From Acrocarpospora corrugata (lineage in GTDB: Bacteria > Actinomycetota > Actinomycetes > Streptosporangiales > Streptosporangiaceae), in contig NZ_BLAD01000036.1 in the NCBI RefSeq assembly GCF_009687845.1, positions 280,727-344,726 of the forward strand: 64,000 nt of DNA, read 5' to 3'. This document shows positions 25,503-34,883 of this stretch, one piece after another (positions within the stretch are counted from its first letter, which is position 1; each line of letters starts with the position of its first letter). The notes below the pieces were generated by a model. The model did no database searches and was not told the origin of the DNA. It worked only from the letters and a program-made list of their open reading frames with translations. The translations under genes were made by a program, and so were the position numbers.

Positions 25503-25559
25503 GTCGAACGACAGTTGAACCACCCGGTTCCACCGTCGAACCACTACGTCCGGTCGAAC
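25503..25559 (+). promoter_or_regulatory. SARP-like heptad direct repeats upstream of the P450-terpene genes
   Basis: GTCGAAC (25503), GTTGAAC (25514), GTCGAAC (25535) and GTCGAAC (25553): four direct heptads with steps of 11, 21 and 18 bases. SARP/AfsR activators bind direct TCGA-containing heptads spaced by about 11 or 22 bases near the promoter (established for ActII-ORF4 and DnrI). The last heptad is 53 bases before the P450 ATG. No SARP gene is in the window. Confidence 0.45.
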
Positions 25560-25611
25560 CCCAGATCCGCAGACGTACGACCCTGCCGAGCCGAGACAAG
25601 GGAACGTGCCA

Positions 25612-26940
25612 ATGCCTCAGCTAACGCCCGCCGCGCCCGGCGGCCTCCCCCTGCTCGGGCACATTCCCGCACTGGTGGGACGCCGTCTCGCCTTCCTTGA
25701 GGAGATGCGCCACCACGGCAAGGTGGTTCGCATCCGGCTGGGCCGTACGCCGGCGTTCGTGATCACCGACGCCCGGATCGCCCGCGAGGTGGTCAGCGAC
25801 GGCGGGACCACGTTCGCCAGGGGCCGGTTCTTCCGCAAGCTGCGCCCGCTGCTCGGCGACGGGCTCGGCACCTCCGACGGCCCGTTCCACATGCGGCAGC
25901 GGCGCATGGTCCAGCCCGCCTTCCACCACACCCGCCCGGGGTACGACGTCGACACCCTGCGCGGGGTGATCGAGGCGTGGACCGGCTCGTGGCGGGCCGG
26001 GATGACGCTGGACATCGCCAGGGAGATGGACCGGCTCGGGGTGGCGCTGATCACCAAAAGCCTGTTCTCGTCCGACACGGCGGCGGGCGAGGTCGAGGAC
26101 GTGCAGGAGTCGATCGCCGACTTCATGGTGGGCGTCGGCATGCGCGCGGTGGTCCCCAGCGACCTGCTGGAGCGGCTGCCGATCCGGGCCAACCGGCGCT
26201 TCAACGCGGCCAGGGACCGGCTGGAGCGCGCGATCACCAAGGTGATCGCCGACTACCACGCCGACGAGCGCGACCACCACGACATCCTGTCCATGCTGAT
26301 CGCGGCCCGGGACACCGAGGGCCTGCCGATGTCGGACCAGGAGCTGCGCGACGAGGTGCTCTCGCTGGTGGTGGCCGGCGGCGACACCACCGGGCACGTG
26401 CTGGGCTGGGTCTTCCACGAGCTCGGGCAGCATCCGGAGGTCGAGCGGCGGCTCCTGGAGGAGCTGGACCAGGTCCTGGCCGGCCGCACGGTCACCGCCG
26501 ACGACCTGCCCAAGCTCGGGTACGCCGAGCAGGTGGTCAACGAGACGCTGCGGCTGCGCAGCCCCGGCTGGCTGGTGATGCGCCGCACCACCAGGGCCCT
26601 GGAGCTCGGCGGCGTGCCCATCCCCGCGGGCGCCGAGCTGCTGGTCAGCCTGTCCGCGCTGCTCCGGGACCCGGCCGTGTACGCGGATCCGATGCGCTTC
26701 GACCCCGGCCGCTGGGCGCCCGACCGCGCCAAGGAGCTGCCCAGGGACCTGTTCCTGCCGTTCGGCGCGGGCACCAGGAAGTGCGCGGGCGAGCCGCTGG
26801 CCCGGATCTCGATGGCGCTGGTGCTGGCCACGCTGCCGGCCCGGTTCCGGCTGCGGCCGGTGCCCGGCCACCGGGTCAGGGAGATGGCGTTGGGGACGAT
26901 GTCCGCCGACAAGATTCCCATGACGCTGGAGTCCCGATAA
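25612..26940 (+). CDS. Cytochrome P450
   Basis: 442 residues. I-helix oxygen motif GGDTTG, K-helix ETLRLR, and heme loop FLPFGAGTRKCAGEPLA with Cys391 as the iron ligand. Reads as a soluble class-I P450 needing ferredoxin; none is encoded here. ATG 25612 is 8 bases after AAGGGAA; the GTG two codons earlier is too close to it. The terpene cyclase follows after 119 bases on the same strand, so oxidation of that terpene is the likely job. Confidence 0.93.
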   Translation: MPQLTPAAPGGLPLLGHIPALVGRRLAFLEEMRHHGKVVRIRLGRTPAFVITDARIAREVVSDGGTTFARGRFFRKLRPLLGDGLGTSDGPFHMRQRRMVQPAFHHTRPGYDVDTLRGVIEAWTGSWRAGMTLDIAREMDRLGVALITKSLFSSDTAAGEVEDVQESIADFMVGVGMRAVVPSDLLERLPIRANRRFNAARDRLERAITKVIADYHADERDHHDILSMLIAARDTEGLPMSDQELRDEVLSLVVAGGDTTGHVLGWVFHELGQHPEVERRLLEELDQVLAGRTVTADDLPKLGYAEQVVNETLRLRSPGWLVMRRTTRALELGGVPIPAGAELLVSLSALLRDPAVYADPMRFDPGRWAPDRAKELPRDLFLPFGAGTRKCAGEPLARISMALVLATLPARFRLRPVPGHRVREMALGTMSADKIPMTLESR

Positions 26941-27059
26941 TCGGCCCTGACATAAGCCGATAAATCCGGATAACTCCCTTACAACATATTCCGCGTGGTG
27001 TGCGCGTTTCGTGTTTCCTCGCGGCGTTTCATCTCCCCCTCACCGCAAAGGATGCTGCC

Positions 27060-28181
27060 GTGGACTCCACGCCCCTTTCCCAGATGGATGTGCCCTCGTT
27101 CTACTGCCCGTTCCCGTACGCGATCTCGCCCGAGGCCGCCGAGATCGACCGGCGGACCGTCCAGTGGATGGACGACTTCGGGCTGCACCGCAGCCGTACC
27201 CAGCGCGACTACCTGGCCACCCAGAAGGTCGGCTACTTCGCCTCGCTGACCATGCCGCACGGCTCGGGCGAGGGCCTCCAGGTCGCCAGCGACCAGCTGT
27301 TCTGGCTGTTCACCTTCGACGATATGTACTGCGACGAACGCGAGGACGAGTCCTCCCTGGACGAGCTGGTCCAGTTACTCGGCAAGCTCGCCCGCATCCT
27401 GGAGGCCCCCACCGCCCGGATGCTCCCCGGCAACCCGTGGGCGGAGGGCCTGCGCGACATCCGCCGCCGCCTGGACCTCTACGCCACCCCCGTGCAGACC
27501 GCCCGCTGGGTGGAGGAACTGCGGAAATACCTGTTCGGCCTGATCTGGGAGGCCGTCAACCGCTCGGCCAACCGCATCCCCCGGGTCAACGACTACGTCG
27601 CGATGTGGCTGAACGTCACCGCCACCGCCCCCAGCCTGATGTTCATCGACATCAGCGCCGGCTACGAGGTCTCGGCGGCCGAGATGTCCACGGCCCGGGT
27701 GCGCGCCCTCACCGAGATGGCCAACGCCCTGGTCGGCTGGGACAACGACATCATCTCCTTCAACAAGGAGGCCTTCCGCAAGGAACGGTACGGCTACGCC
27801 GAACTCCAGAACCTGGTCAGCGTGCTGGCCCACCAGAACGACTGCTCGATCGACGACGCCCTGACCACCGCCGTGGCCATGCGCGACCGGGTGATGTCCC
27901 TGTTCCTGCGCCTCAGCGACGAAGTCAAGACCGACGCCGGCTCAGAACTCACCCGCTACGTCCACGGCCTGGGCGAATGGGTCCGCGGCTACCTGGAATG
28001 GAGCATGATCACCGACCGGTACGGCGACCCGCGCAACCCGGACGACGAAGCGTCGGGCGAGCGCATCGCGATGCCCCGCACCTGGAAGGAGGAGCCGATG
28101 GACGACAGCCTCGACCCGCTCCCGGTGACCGCCATCAACTGGTGGTGGGACCAGCTCGACCAGCCGCACCAACAGATCTAG
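27060..28181 (+). CDS. Class I terpene cyclase
   Basis: 373 residues. Asp-rich motif DDMYCDE beginning at Asp87 and NSE triad NDIISFNKE with Asn229, Ser233, Glu237, both binding the Mg-diphosphate cluster. A late RY pair (TDRY) helps sense diphosphate. Converts a prenyl diphosphate (most often farnesyl or geranylgeranyl) to a cyclic terpene. It is too short for the bifunctional geosmin synthase. Product cannot be read from sequence. GTG start with AAAGGA 6-7 bases ahead. Partner of the P450. The end overlaps a small convergent gene by 4 bases. Confidence 0.92.
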   Translation: MDSTPLSQMDVPSFYCPFPYAISPEAAEIDRRTVQWMDDFGLHRSRTQRDYLATQKVGYFASLTMPHGSGEGLQVASDQLFWLFTFDDMYCDEREDESSLDELVQLLGKLARILEAPTARMLPGNPWAEGLRDIRRRLDLYATPVQTARWVEELRKYLFGLIWEAVNRSANRIPRVNDYVAMWLNVTATAPSLMFIDISAGYEVSAAEMSTARVRALTEMANALVGWDNDIISFNKEAFRKERYGYAELQNLVSVLAHQNDCSIDDALTTAVAMRDRVMSLFLRLSDEVKTDAGSELTRYVHGLGEWVRGYLEWSMITDRYGDPRNPDDEASGERIAMPRTWKEEPMDDSLDPLPVTAINWWWDQLDQPHQQI

Positions 28182-28348
28182 CCCCAGTGCGGCGGGCGAT
28201 CCTCGATCAAACGGGCGTCGTCATCATCGCCGCCCCGCCACTCGCCCCACCCGTGATCGGTGTCGTCCGAAGTCTGGTCGGGCAGCACCGGCAGGCCGTC
28301 GTCGAAGAGGTCCACCGGACGCATGTCATCCGGCTGCTGCTCTGTCAT
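28178..28348 (-). CDS. Small acidic protein ending RPPHWG
   Basis: 56 residues, very acidic (DDTDHGWGEWRGGDDDDARL) with C-terminal IEDRPPHWG. Short actinobacterial proteins ending in ERPPHW/DRPPHW are common hypotheticals; their function is not known to me. ATG 28348 gives the MTEQQPDDMRP start; an earlier in-frame start adds a basic unrelated tail. Convergent with the terpene cyclase. Confidence 0.55.
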   Translation of the reverse strand: MTEQQPDDMRPVDLFDDGLPVLPDQTSDDTDHGWGEWRGGDDDDARLIEDRPPHWG

Positions 28349-28530
28349 GACGCCAATAATATCGACTCTCCCCCGGGCGGAATTCCCCCGGGGGAGAAAC
28401 GTCGGGACCACTCAACCAAACATCTATCGTCGCGCAAGGGTACGATGCGGGAACAGGAAAGAGCCCGAGACGGGCGTGTAATTGCATAGGTTCAGGTGCA
28501 GGCCGGACGCAACAACCCCCGTGAGGCGGC

Positions 28531-30657
28531 ATGGCAACGCCAGCAGGATGGCGGCGAGAGGGCAATCTTCCCGCGGAACTCACCAGTTTCGTGGGCCGGA
28601 ATCGACTCCTCACCACCATCAGACAACGTTTGCAGACTTCCCGCCTGGTCACGGTGACCGGAATCGGCGGTGTCGGCAAATCACGCACCGCGTTGCGGAT
28701 CGCGCATCTGGTCCGCCAGCAGTTCAAGGACGGGATCTGGTATGTCGATCTCGCCCGGCTGCAGGACCCGGGCATGGTGCACCACACCATCAGCACCGCC
28801 TTCGGCATCGCCGACACCTCCGACCGGGTCGGCTCGGACGCGCTCGGCGACTGGCTGTCGGAACGTGAGCTGCTGCTGGTCCTGGACACCTGCGAGCACC
28901 TGATCGAAGCCTGCGCCCAGCTGGTCCAGGATCTGCTGGCGCGGGCGCCGAAGCTGCGGATCATCGCGACCAGCCGGCGCTCGCTCAACACCCAGGGCGA
29001 GTCCACGGTGGCCATCCCGCCGCTGATCGTGCCCGGCGACGACCCGGCGGAGAGTCCGTACCACAACGAGTCGGTGGAGCTGTTCCGGCAGCGGGCCTCG
29101 GCGGTGGTGCCGGACTTCGTGGTGGACGAGCACAACGTGAACAGCGTGGCGCAGCTGTGCGTGCGGCTGGACGGCATCCCGCTGGCGATCGAGCTGGCCG
29201 CGGTCCGGCTCAGGGCGCTCTCGGTGGACCAGATCCTCGGCCTGCTCACCGACCGGTTCAGCCTGCTGGCGGGCGCCAGCAGGACCGCGCTGCCCCGGCA
29301 CCAGACGCTCCGGGCCGCGATCGGCTGGAGCCACGAGCTGTGCGAGCCGGCGGAGCGGCTGCTGTGGGCCAGGCTCGCCGTGTTCGCGGGCGACTTCGAA
29401 CTGGACGCGGCCCGCTACGTCTGCGCGGGCGACAGCCTGGCCGCCGACCGGATCCTGGAAGTGATCACCGGCCTGGTCGACAAGTCGGTGCTGCTCAGCT
29501 ACGGCACGGTCTCCGGCCAGCGCTACCGGCTGATCGACACGCTCCGCCAGTACGGCGAGGACTGGCTGGACAAACTCGGCGAGACCGACGCGCTCAAGCA
29601 GCGGCACCGGGACTACTACCTGCAGCTGGCAGAACGCGGCGAGCACGCCTGGTCGGGCCCCAGGCAGGTGCACTGGTTCGTCCGGATGCGCCAGGAGCAC
29701 GACAACATCCGGGTCGCGGTCGACTACTGCCTGAAGACCCCCGGTCAGGTCAGGATCGGCCTGGAGCTGCTGTCCTCGCTCTGGTTCATGTGGGTGGCCT
29801 GCGGCTTCGTCCGGGAGGGCCGCCACTACCTGGAGCGCGCGATCAAGGAGTCCACCCAGCCGAGCAAGGAACGGTGCAAGGCGCTCTGGGTGCTCTCCTA
29901 CATCCGCAGCGCGCAGGGCGACATCAGCGGCGCGGTGGAGGCGGCCGACCAGTGCAGCACCGAGGCCGTCCAGGTGGGCGACTCCACCTCGGTGATCCTG
30001 GCCACCAAGATGCAGGGCACGGCCGCGTTCCTGCAGGGCGACCTGAAGAAGGCGACCGCGCTGCTCGGGGTGGCCATCGAGTTCCACCGCGGCGGCCGGG
30101 AGCTCAACCCTGGCCTGCTGCCCGCGATCGGCGAGCTGGCCCTGGTGCTGACCGCGCAGAACGACCTGTTCGAGGCGGAGACGCTGCTGCAGGACTGCCT
30201 GAAGGTCTGCAAGGAGCGCGGCGAGCTGTGGCTGCGCTCGTACGCGACCTGGATCCTGTCGATCGTCCAGCTGAACACCGACCGGCTGGCCGAGGCGGTG
30301 GTGAGCGCCAAGGACGCGCTGCGCATCAAGCGGCACTTCCACGACGTGCCGGGCGTGCTGCTGGTGCTGGAGACGGTGGCGCGGTTAGCCGTGGCGCAGG
30401 AGCGGTTCGCGCACGCGACCTACCTGCTGGGCGCGTCCGAGACGAACTGGAACACCTTCGGCCTGGCCCAGATGGGTTCGCCGTTCCTGTCCCAGGAATA
30501 CGAGAAGTGCCGCAAGGAGTGCCTGGAGAACCTCGGGAGCACCCGGTTCAACGAGTTGTTCGCCGAAGGCGCACGGCTGAGCCTGGAGGACACCATCGCC
30601 ACCGCGCTCGGCGAGATGGAACTCCCGGAAGACGTCCAGCAGGACCCGCCGCGTTAA
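28531..30657 (+). CDS. STAND ATPase with TPR-like repeats (AfsR/LuxR-type, no DNA-binding domain)
   Basis: 708 residues. It opens with LPAELTSFVGR, then NB-ARC-like ATPase: Walker A GIGGVGKS with Lys50, Walker B LLLVLDTCEH, IIATSRR sensor, GIPLAIELAA. The C-terminal half is helical TPR-like repeats. Relatives in streptomycetes carry an N-terminal SARP or C-terminal LuxR DNA-binding domain; this one has neither, so it may signal through a partner. It lies 350 bases past the terpene cyclase and could regulate that locus (inference). ATG has GAGG about 6 bases ahead. Confidence 0.85.
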   Translation: MATPAGWRREGNLPAELTSFVGRNRLLTTIRQRLQTSRLVTVTGIGGVGKSRTALRIAHLVRQQFKDGIWYVDLARLQDPGMVHHTISTAFGIADTSDRVGSDALGDWLSERELLLVLDTCEHLIEACAQLVQDLLARAPKLRIIATSRRSLNTQGESTVAIPPLIVPGDDPAESPYHNESVELFRQRASAVVPDFVVDEHNVNSVAQLCVRLDGIPLAIELAAVRLRALSVDQILGLLTDRFSLLAGASRTALPRHQTLRAAIGWSHELCEPAERLLWARLAVFAGDFELDAARYVCAGDSLAADRILEVITGLVDKSVLLSYGTVSGQRYRLIDTLRQYGEDWLDKLGETDALKQRHRDYYLQLAERGEHAWSGPRQVHWFVRMRQEHDNIRVAVDYCLKTPGQVRIGLELLSSLWFMWVACGFVREGRHYLERAIKESTQPSKERCKALWVLSYIRSAQGDISGAVEAADQCSTEAVQVGDSTSVILATKMQGTAAFLQGDLKKATALLGVAIEFHRGGRELNPGLLPAIGELALVLTAQNDLFEAETLLQDCLKVCKERGELWLRSYATWILSIVQLNTDRLAEAVVSAKDALRIKRHFHDVPGVLLVLETVARLAVAQERFAHATYLLGASETNWNTFGLAQMGSPFLSQEYEKCRKECLENLGSTRFNELFAEGARLSLEDTIATALGEMELPEDVQQDPPR

Positions 30658-31034
30658 CCGAACAGTTCGAGCAGGTCGTCGTGGCCGAACAGGCGGGCGG
30701 TGTCCACCGCCGAGGGCGTGCCCGCCCGCGGGTCGGCCCCGGCGGCCAGCAGCGCCCGCACCACGGCGGGCTCCTTCTTGAAGACCGCGCCCGCCAGCGG
30801 CGTCTGCCCGCGGTCGTTGGCCCGATCGGGATCGGCGCCGCGCTCGGTCAAAGCCTGGACCGTTACAGCGTGACCGTGGTAGGACGCCAGCATGAGCAAC
30901 GTGTCGCCCTTGTCGTTGGTCAGATCGACCGGCACTCCGGCGTCCACATATGCCGCCAGCGCGGCGGTCTCGCCCGCCCGGGCGAGATCGAACAGCTTGG
31001 TGGCGAACGCTTCCAGTTCCGGATCCGGCTGCAT
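30654..31034 (-). CDS. Ankyrin-repeat protein
   Basis: 126 residues with about three ankyrin repeats (NDKGDTLLMLASYHGHAVTVQALTERGADPDRANDRGQTPLAGAV, then VVRALLAAGADPRAGTPSAVDTARLFGHDDLLELF). Likely a small protein-binding module in the cytosol. The start is ATG 31034 or ATG 31043; the first matches usual N-termini better. Its stop overlaps the STAND gene stop by 3 bases (convergent). Confidence 0.87.
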   Translation of the reverse strand: MQPDPELEAFATKLFDLARAGETAALAAYVDAGVPVDLTNDKGDTLLMLASYHGHAVTVQALTERGADPDRANDRGQTPLAGAVFKKEPAVVRALLAAGADPRAGTPSAVDTARLFGHDDLLELFG

Positions 31035-31131
31035 GCGCCTCATTGTCCACCGATAGGGTCCCCGAAAACGCCCGGAATCGTTTGGGCGGGTCGTAGGTTC
31101 TTCTGGTAGGACCTGAAGAAAGGCTGACACC

Positions 31132-32037
31132 GTGTTCGACCCGACGGATCTCTACCGGCTCGACGGCGACGTCCCCGAGCTGACCGATCCGGTGCTGCTC
31201 TACCATTTCGAGGGCTTTGTAGACGCCGGGGCGGCGGGACGACTCGCCCTGGGGCATCTGCTCGCCGAACTGGAGCACCGGGTCGTCGCGACCTTTGACA
31301 TCGATCGGCTGCTGGACTATCGGTCCAGGCGGCCGGCGATGGTCTTCGACACCGACCGCTGGACCGAGGTGGACATGCCGGAGCTGGCGGTCTACCTGGT
31401 GCACGACGTGACCGGCACCCCGTTCCTGATCATGACGGGGCCGGAGCCGGACCGGGAGTGGGAGCTGTTCACCGAGGCGGTGGGCATGCTGGCGACCCGC
31501 CTGAAGATCGGCAAGCTGGTGACGGCGCACGGCATCCCGATGGGCGTGCCGCACACCCGCCCGCTCGGCCTGACCGCGCACGGCAGCCGCCCCGACCTGA
31601 TCAACGGCCAGACCAGCCCGTTCGGCCGGGTCCAGGTGCCGGGCAGCGCGGCCTCGCTGCTGGAGTTCCGGCTCGGCGGCAAGGGTCACGACGCGCTGGG
31701 TTACGCCGTGCACGTGCCGCACTATCTGGCCCAGGCCGAGTACCCGCAGGCCGCGGTGGCCGCCCTGGAGGCGATCACGCGGGGCACCGGGCTGGTGTTC
31801 CCGATGGACGCGCTGCGCGAGGCGGCCGGGAAGACCACGGCCGAGATCGAGGAGCAGATCCAGGCGTCGGCCGAGCTGTCCGGCGCGATCGAGGGCCTGG
31901 AGCAGCAGTACGACGCGTTCCAGTCGGGCGCCGACAAGGAGAACCTGATGGCCGAGTCGACGCCGATGCCGACCGGCGACGAACTGGCCGCCCAGTTCGA
32001 GGCGTTCCTGGCCGAGCGCGACGACCGGGAGATCTGA
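31132..32037 (+). CDS. PAC2-family protein
   Basis: 301 residues. Proteasome-assembly-chaperone-2 fold: DPVLLYHFEGFVDAGAAGRLALGHLL start, RPAMVFDTDRWTEVD, VTAHGIPMGVPHTRP, and a helical C-terminus. Actinobacterial PAC2 proteins accompany 20S-proteasome or ATP-grasp systems but are poorly characterised. GTG start with AAAGG ahead. Next gene begins 14 bases after its stop. Confidence 0.9.
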   Translation: MFDPTDLYRLDGDVPELTDPVLLYHFEGFVDAGAAGRLALGHLLAELEHRVVATFDIDRLLDYRSRRPAMVFDTDRWTEVDMPELAVYLVHDVTGTPFLIMTGPEPDREWELFTEAVGMLATRLKIGKLVTAHGIPMGVPHTRPLGLTAHGSRPDLINGQTSPFGRVQVPGSAASLLEFRLGGKGHDALGYAVHVPHYLAQAEYPQAAVAALEAITRGTGLVFPMDALREAAGKTTAEIEEQIQASAELSGAIEGLEQQYDAFQSGADKENLMAESTPMPTGDELAAQFEAFLAERDDREI

Positions 32038-32051
32038 CTATCTTTGCCGGC

Positions 32052-33095
32052 ATGGATGAGATCAAGGTCGGCCTCGCCGGTTTCGGCCCCGCGGGCAGCT
32101 TCTTCCACGCGCCACTGATCGCGGCGACGCCGGGCCTGCGCCTGGCCGCCGTGGTCACCCGTGACCCGGCCAAGGCCGACCGGGTCAGTGCCCTCGGCGC
32201 GGCCGTGGTCGGTTGCGCGGAGGAGCTGTGGGAACGCTCCGACCTGATCGTGATCGCCTCCCCCAACCGGACGCATGTGCCGCTGGCGACGGCCGCCCTG
32301 ACCGCGGGCCTGCCGGTGGTGGTGGACAAGCCACTGGCGGGCACCGCCGCCGAGGCGGCCGGCCTGATCCGGCTGGCCCGGGAGAAGGAGCTCCCGCTCA
32401 CCGTGTTCCAGAACCGGCGCTGGGACGGCGACTTCCTGACCATCCGGCGGCTGGGCGCGGAGCTGGGCGAGATCCGCAGGTTCGAGTCGCGGTTCGAGCG
32501 GTGGCGGCCGGTGCCGAAGGGCGGCTGGCGCGAGCGCGGCGGCCCGGACGAGATCGGCGGTTTGCTGTACGACCTGGGCAGCCACCTGGTGGACCAGGCG
32601 CTGGAACTTCTCGGCCCGGTGACGGCCGTGTACGCGGAGACCGACGTGCGGCGGGCGGAGGTCGAGGCGGAGGACGACGTGTTCCTCTCGCTCACCCACC
32701 TGAACGGCGCGCGGTCGCAGCTGTGGATGAGCGCGGTGGCCGGGCAGCTGGGGCCGAGGTTCCGGGTGGTGGGCGCGGAGCGTACCTATGTGAAGTGGGG
32801 CCTGGACCGGCAGGAGGACCGGCTGCGCGCCGGGGATTCGCCCGGCCTGCCCGAATTCGGGGAGGAGCCCGAGGAGACGTGGGGCACGCTCGGCGTCGAG
32901 GGCGACACCCGGAAGGTCCGCACCGAGCCGGGGGCGTACGCCGATTTCTACCGGGGTGTGGTGGCGATGGTCCGCGAGAAGGCGGCTCCGCCGGTGGACC
33001 CCGCGGGTGTGGTGGCGGCGCTGGCCGTGCTGGAGGCCGCCAAGGTGGCGGCCTCCGAGCAGCGGGTGGTGTCAGTCCCGCAGCCGGGCGCGTAA
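32052..33095 (+). CDS. Gfo/Idh/MocA-family oxidoreductase
   Basis: 347 residues. Rossmann motif GLAGFGPAGSFFHAPLI, VVDKPLAGTAAEAAGL for the EKP-type segment, and GGLLYDLGSHLVDQAL with the catalytic His. NAD(P)-dependent sugar or cyclitol dehydrogenase; substrate unknown. It sits 14 bases after the PAC2 gene and may be co-transcribed. No clear ribosome site before ATG. Its 3' end overlaps the convergent phosphatase by 24 bases. Confidence 0.9.
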   Translation: MDEIKVGLAGFGPAGSFFHAPLIAATPGLRLAAVVTRDPAKADRVSALGAAVVGCAEELWERSDLIVIASPNRTHVPLATAALTAGLPVVVDKPLAGTAAEAAGLIRLAREKELPLTVFQNRRWDGDFLTIRRLGAELGEIRRFESRFERWRPVPKGGWRERGGPDEIGGLLYDLGSHLVDQALELLGPVTAVYAETDVRRAEVEAEDDVFLSLTHLNGARSQLWMSAVAGQLGPRFRVVGAERTYVKWGLDRQEDRLRAGDSPGLPEFGEEPEETWGTLGVEGDTRKVRTEPGAYADFYRGVVAMVREKAAPPVDPAGVVAALAVLEAAKVAASEQRVVSVPQPGA

Positions 33096-33875
33096 CGCGG
33101 CCGTGTCGGCGGCGGTCCAGCCGTGCTGCTCCAGCCATCCCATCGGGCCGCCGAAGCGGTCCTCCAGGGTGGTCAGGAACAGCTCCATGTACTCGGGCCG
33201 GGGCACGTGCTGGTCGGCCGGCTTGGAGTCCAGGTCCACCCGGTAGGTCTCGCTGGAGCGCAGCCGCTCCAGGATCGCCGCGATCCGGTCGCCGGTGGCG
33301 GCGTAGTCGGCGACGATGGCCTCCCGGGTGACGCCCGCGACCGCCTGCGCGAGCGCGCAGACCACGCCGGTGCGGTCCTTGCCGGCCGCGCAGTGCACCA
33401 CGGCCAGGCCGTCGTCGCCGGCCAGCGCGCGCAGCGAGGCGACCACCGAGTCCGGCCGGTCCCGCAGGTAGCTGTAGTAGTAGCCGGTGACCCGGAGCTC
33501 GTCGTCGTTCCTGGGCGCGTTCGCCCACGGGAGCGCCCGTTCGTCGACCGTGTCGGGGCTCGCGTCGGCGCTCGCGTCGGTGAACCGGCCGCCCTCGGCG
33601 AAGAGGGTGTGATGGTGGAACCCGATCTCCGACATTTCGGACAACGGCCCGGGGCCTTCCAGCCGTACCTCGGTATTGGACCTGAGGTCCACCACATGCC
33701 GGAGTTTGAGAGTGCCGACGAGGAGCTCGATGTCGGCAGGGGTCAGACCCTGCAGGTTGTCGGCCCGCAGAATGCGGCCGAATCGGGTGGTGCCGCCGTC
33801 CGTGGTCGGCAGCCCGCCGAGATCACGGACATTGACCGCGCCTTCCAGAACTATCCATCGCTCATGTTCGTTCAT
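33072..33875 (-). CDS. Tyrosine/serine protein phosphatase (DSP-type)
   Basis: 267 residues. N-terminal NVRDLGGLPT motif of the Y_phosphatase3 family and catalytic loop HCAAGKDRTG with Cys162 and the Arg three residues after Lys. A short DASADASPD duplication lies before it. Cytosolic. It could counter a kinase such as the receptor kinase at 40436, but there is no operon link. Confidence 0.9.
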   Translation of the reverse strand: MNEHERWIVLEGAVNVRDLGGLPTTDGGTTRFGRILRADNLQGLTPADIELLVGTLKLRHVVDLRSNTEVRLEGPGPLSEMSEIGFHHHTLFAEGGRFTDASADASPDTVDERALPWANAPRNDDELRVTGYYYSYLRDRPDSVVASLRALAGDDGLAVVHCAAGKDRTGVVCALAQAVAGVTREAIVADYAATGDRIAAILERLRSSETYRVDLDSKPADQHVPRPEYMELFLTTLEDRFGGPMGWLEQHGWTAADTAALRARLRD

Positions 33876-34016
33876 CGCTTATGAGCCTATCTGTCGGGAT
33901 AAGACGTCGGAGTGGCGGCAGAATGAATGTCTTCTAGTTCTTTCGCAATCCCTTGCGATCAACTCATATTTCGCTCAGGCGGTGGCAGTACAGCGCATCA
34001 TCCCCCAGGAGGTCCC

Positions 34017-34883
34017 ATGGCCGACCCACCCCACCTCGCCGTCGATCCCAGCGTGCCCTTCCCGGTCGCCGCGCTGCTGCGCACGCACCATCCGCTGCTC
34101 CTGGAGGTGCGCCGGGGGCGCGTCCCGGACAAGGGCGGCGCGGACCGGCCGCTGGCGATCTTCACTGGCACGGTCCTGCTGGTGACCGCAGTGGTCGGCG
34201 GGCCGGTCGCGCTGCTGTCCATGCTCGGCGTGATCGGCGTCTGCGGGCTGCTCTGGTGGCTGGCCGGGGACCCCGAGCAGCGCGACCTCCAGCGCAGACT
34301 CCGGTCCGCGTACGCGCACGCGGACCGGTTCGTGCTCCCCGAGGACCTCGACGAGCAGTGCGGGAGCCTGCTCGCCCGAGCCCAGCGCGCGGTCCGCGCC
34401 GTGCTCTCCTCGGCCGTGCACCGGGAGGGCCTGCTGGACACCATCGACAACGACCAGACGCTGCCGGAGGAGGTCTGGCAGGTGGCCGTCCGCCTCGCCG
34501 ACCTGTCGGCGCGCCGGGCCGCGCACTTCAAGATCGTGGGCGCCGACCCGCACCCGCTGATCGCGGAGGCGGTCCGGCCCTACGATCTGGCGATCGAGAC
34601 GGCCACCGCCTCGCTGACCGCCCGGGTGGCCGCCCTGGAGGCGTACGCGGAGCAGGCCGTGGAGGCCGATCGGTGCTTCGAGGCGCGGCGCAAGCTGGCC
34701 GAGCTGGAGGAGCTCACCCCGGAGTACGAGCGGCTGCTGGCCGAGACCGCGCCGGACACGCTCGCGGTGTCGCAGATCGCCCGGATGTCCACCCACGCGG
34801 CGGCCGTCGAACAGGTCTTCCGGGCCAGCATCGCGGAGGCGCGGAAGGCGGGCACCCACCTGCTCAGTGTGACGGCGGCCTAG
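34017..34883 (+). CDS. Two-helix membrane protein with helical cytoplasmic domain, unknown
   Basis: 288 residues. About 50 N-terminal residues, two close membrane helices (FTGTVLLVTAVVGGPVALLSML, GVIGVCGLLWWLAG), then an all-helical, probably coiled-coil cytosolic domain to the end. No family recognised. ATG follows AGGAGG by 5 bases; an in-frame upstream start has no site. It converges on, and overlaps by 20 bases, the membrane STAND ATPase gene, which likewise has two N-terminal helices. Confidence 0.75.
   Translation: MADPPHLAVDPSVPFPVAALLRTHHPLLLEVRRGRVPDKGGADRPLAIFTGTVLLVTAVVGGPVALLSMLGVIGVCGLLWWLAGDPEQRDLQRRLRSAYAHADRFVLPEDLDEQCGSLLARAQRAVRAVLSSAVHREGLLDTIDNDQTLPEEVWQVAVRLADLSARRAAHFKIVGADPHPLIAEAVRPYDLAIETATASLTARVAALEAYAEQAVEADRCFEARRKLAELEELTPEYERLLAETAPDTLAVSQIARMSTHAAAVEQVFRASIAEARKAGTHLLSVTAA

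Noticed and set aside
25336..25518. 60-codon frame before the P450 gene
   Set aside because: No ribosome site; it overlaps the better-supported 23-codon frame and the heptad repeats.
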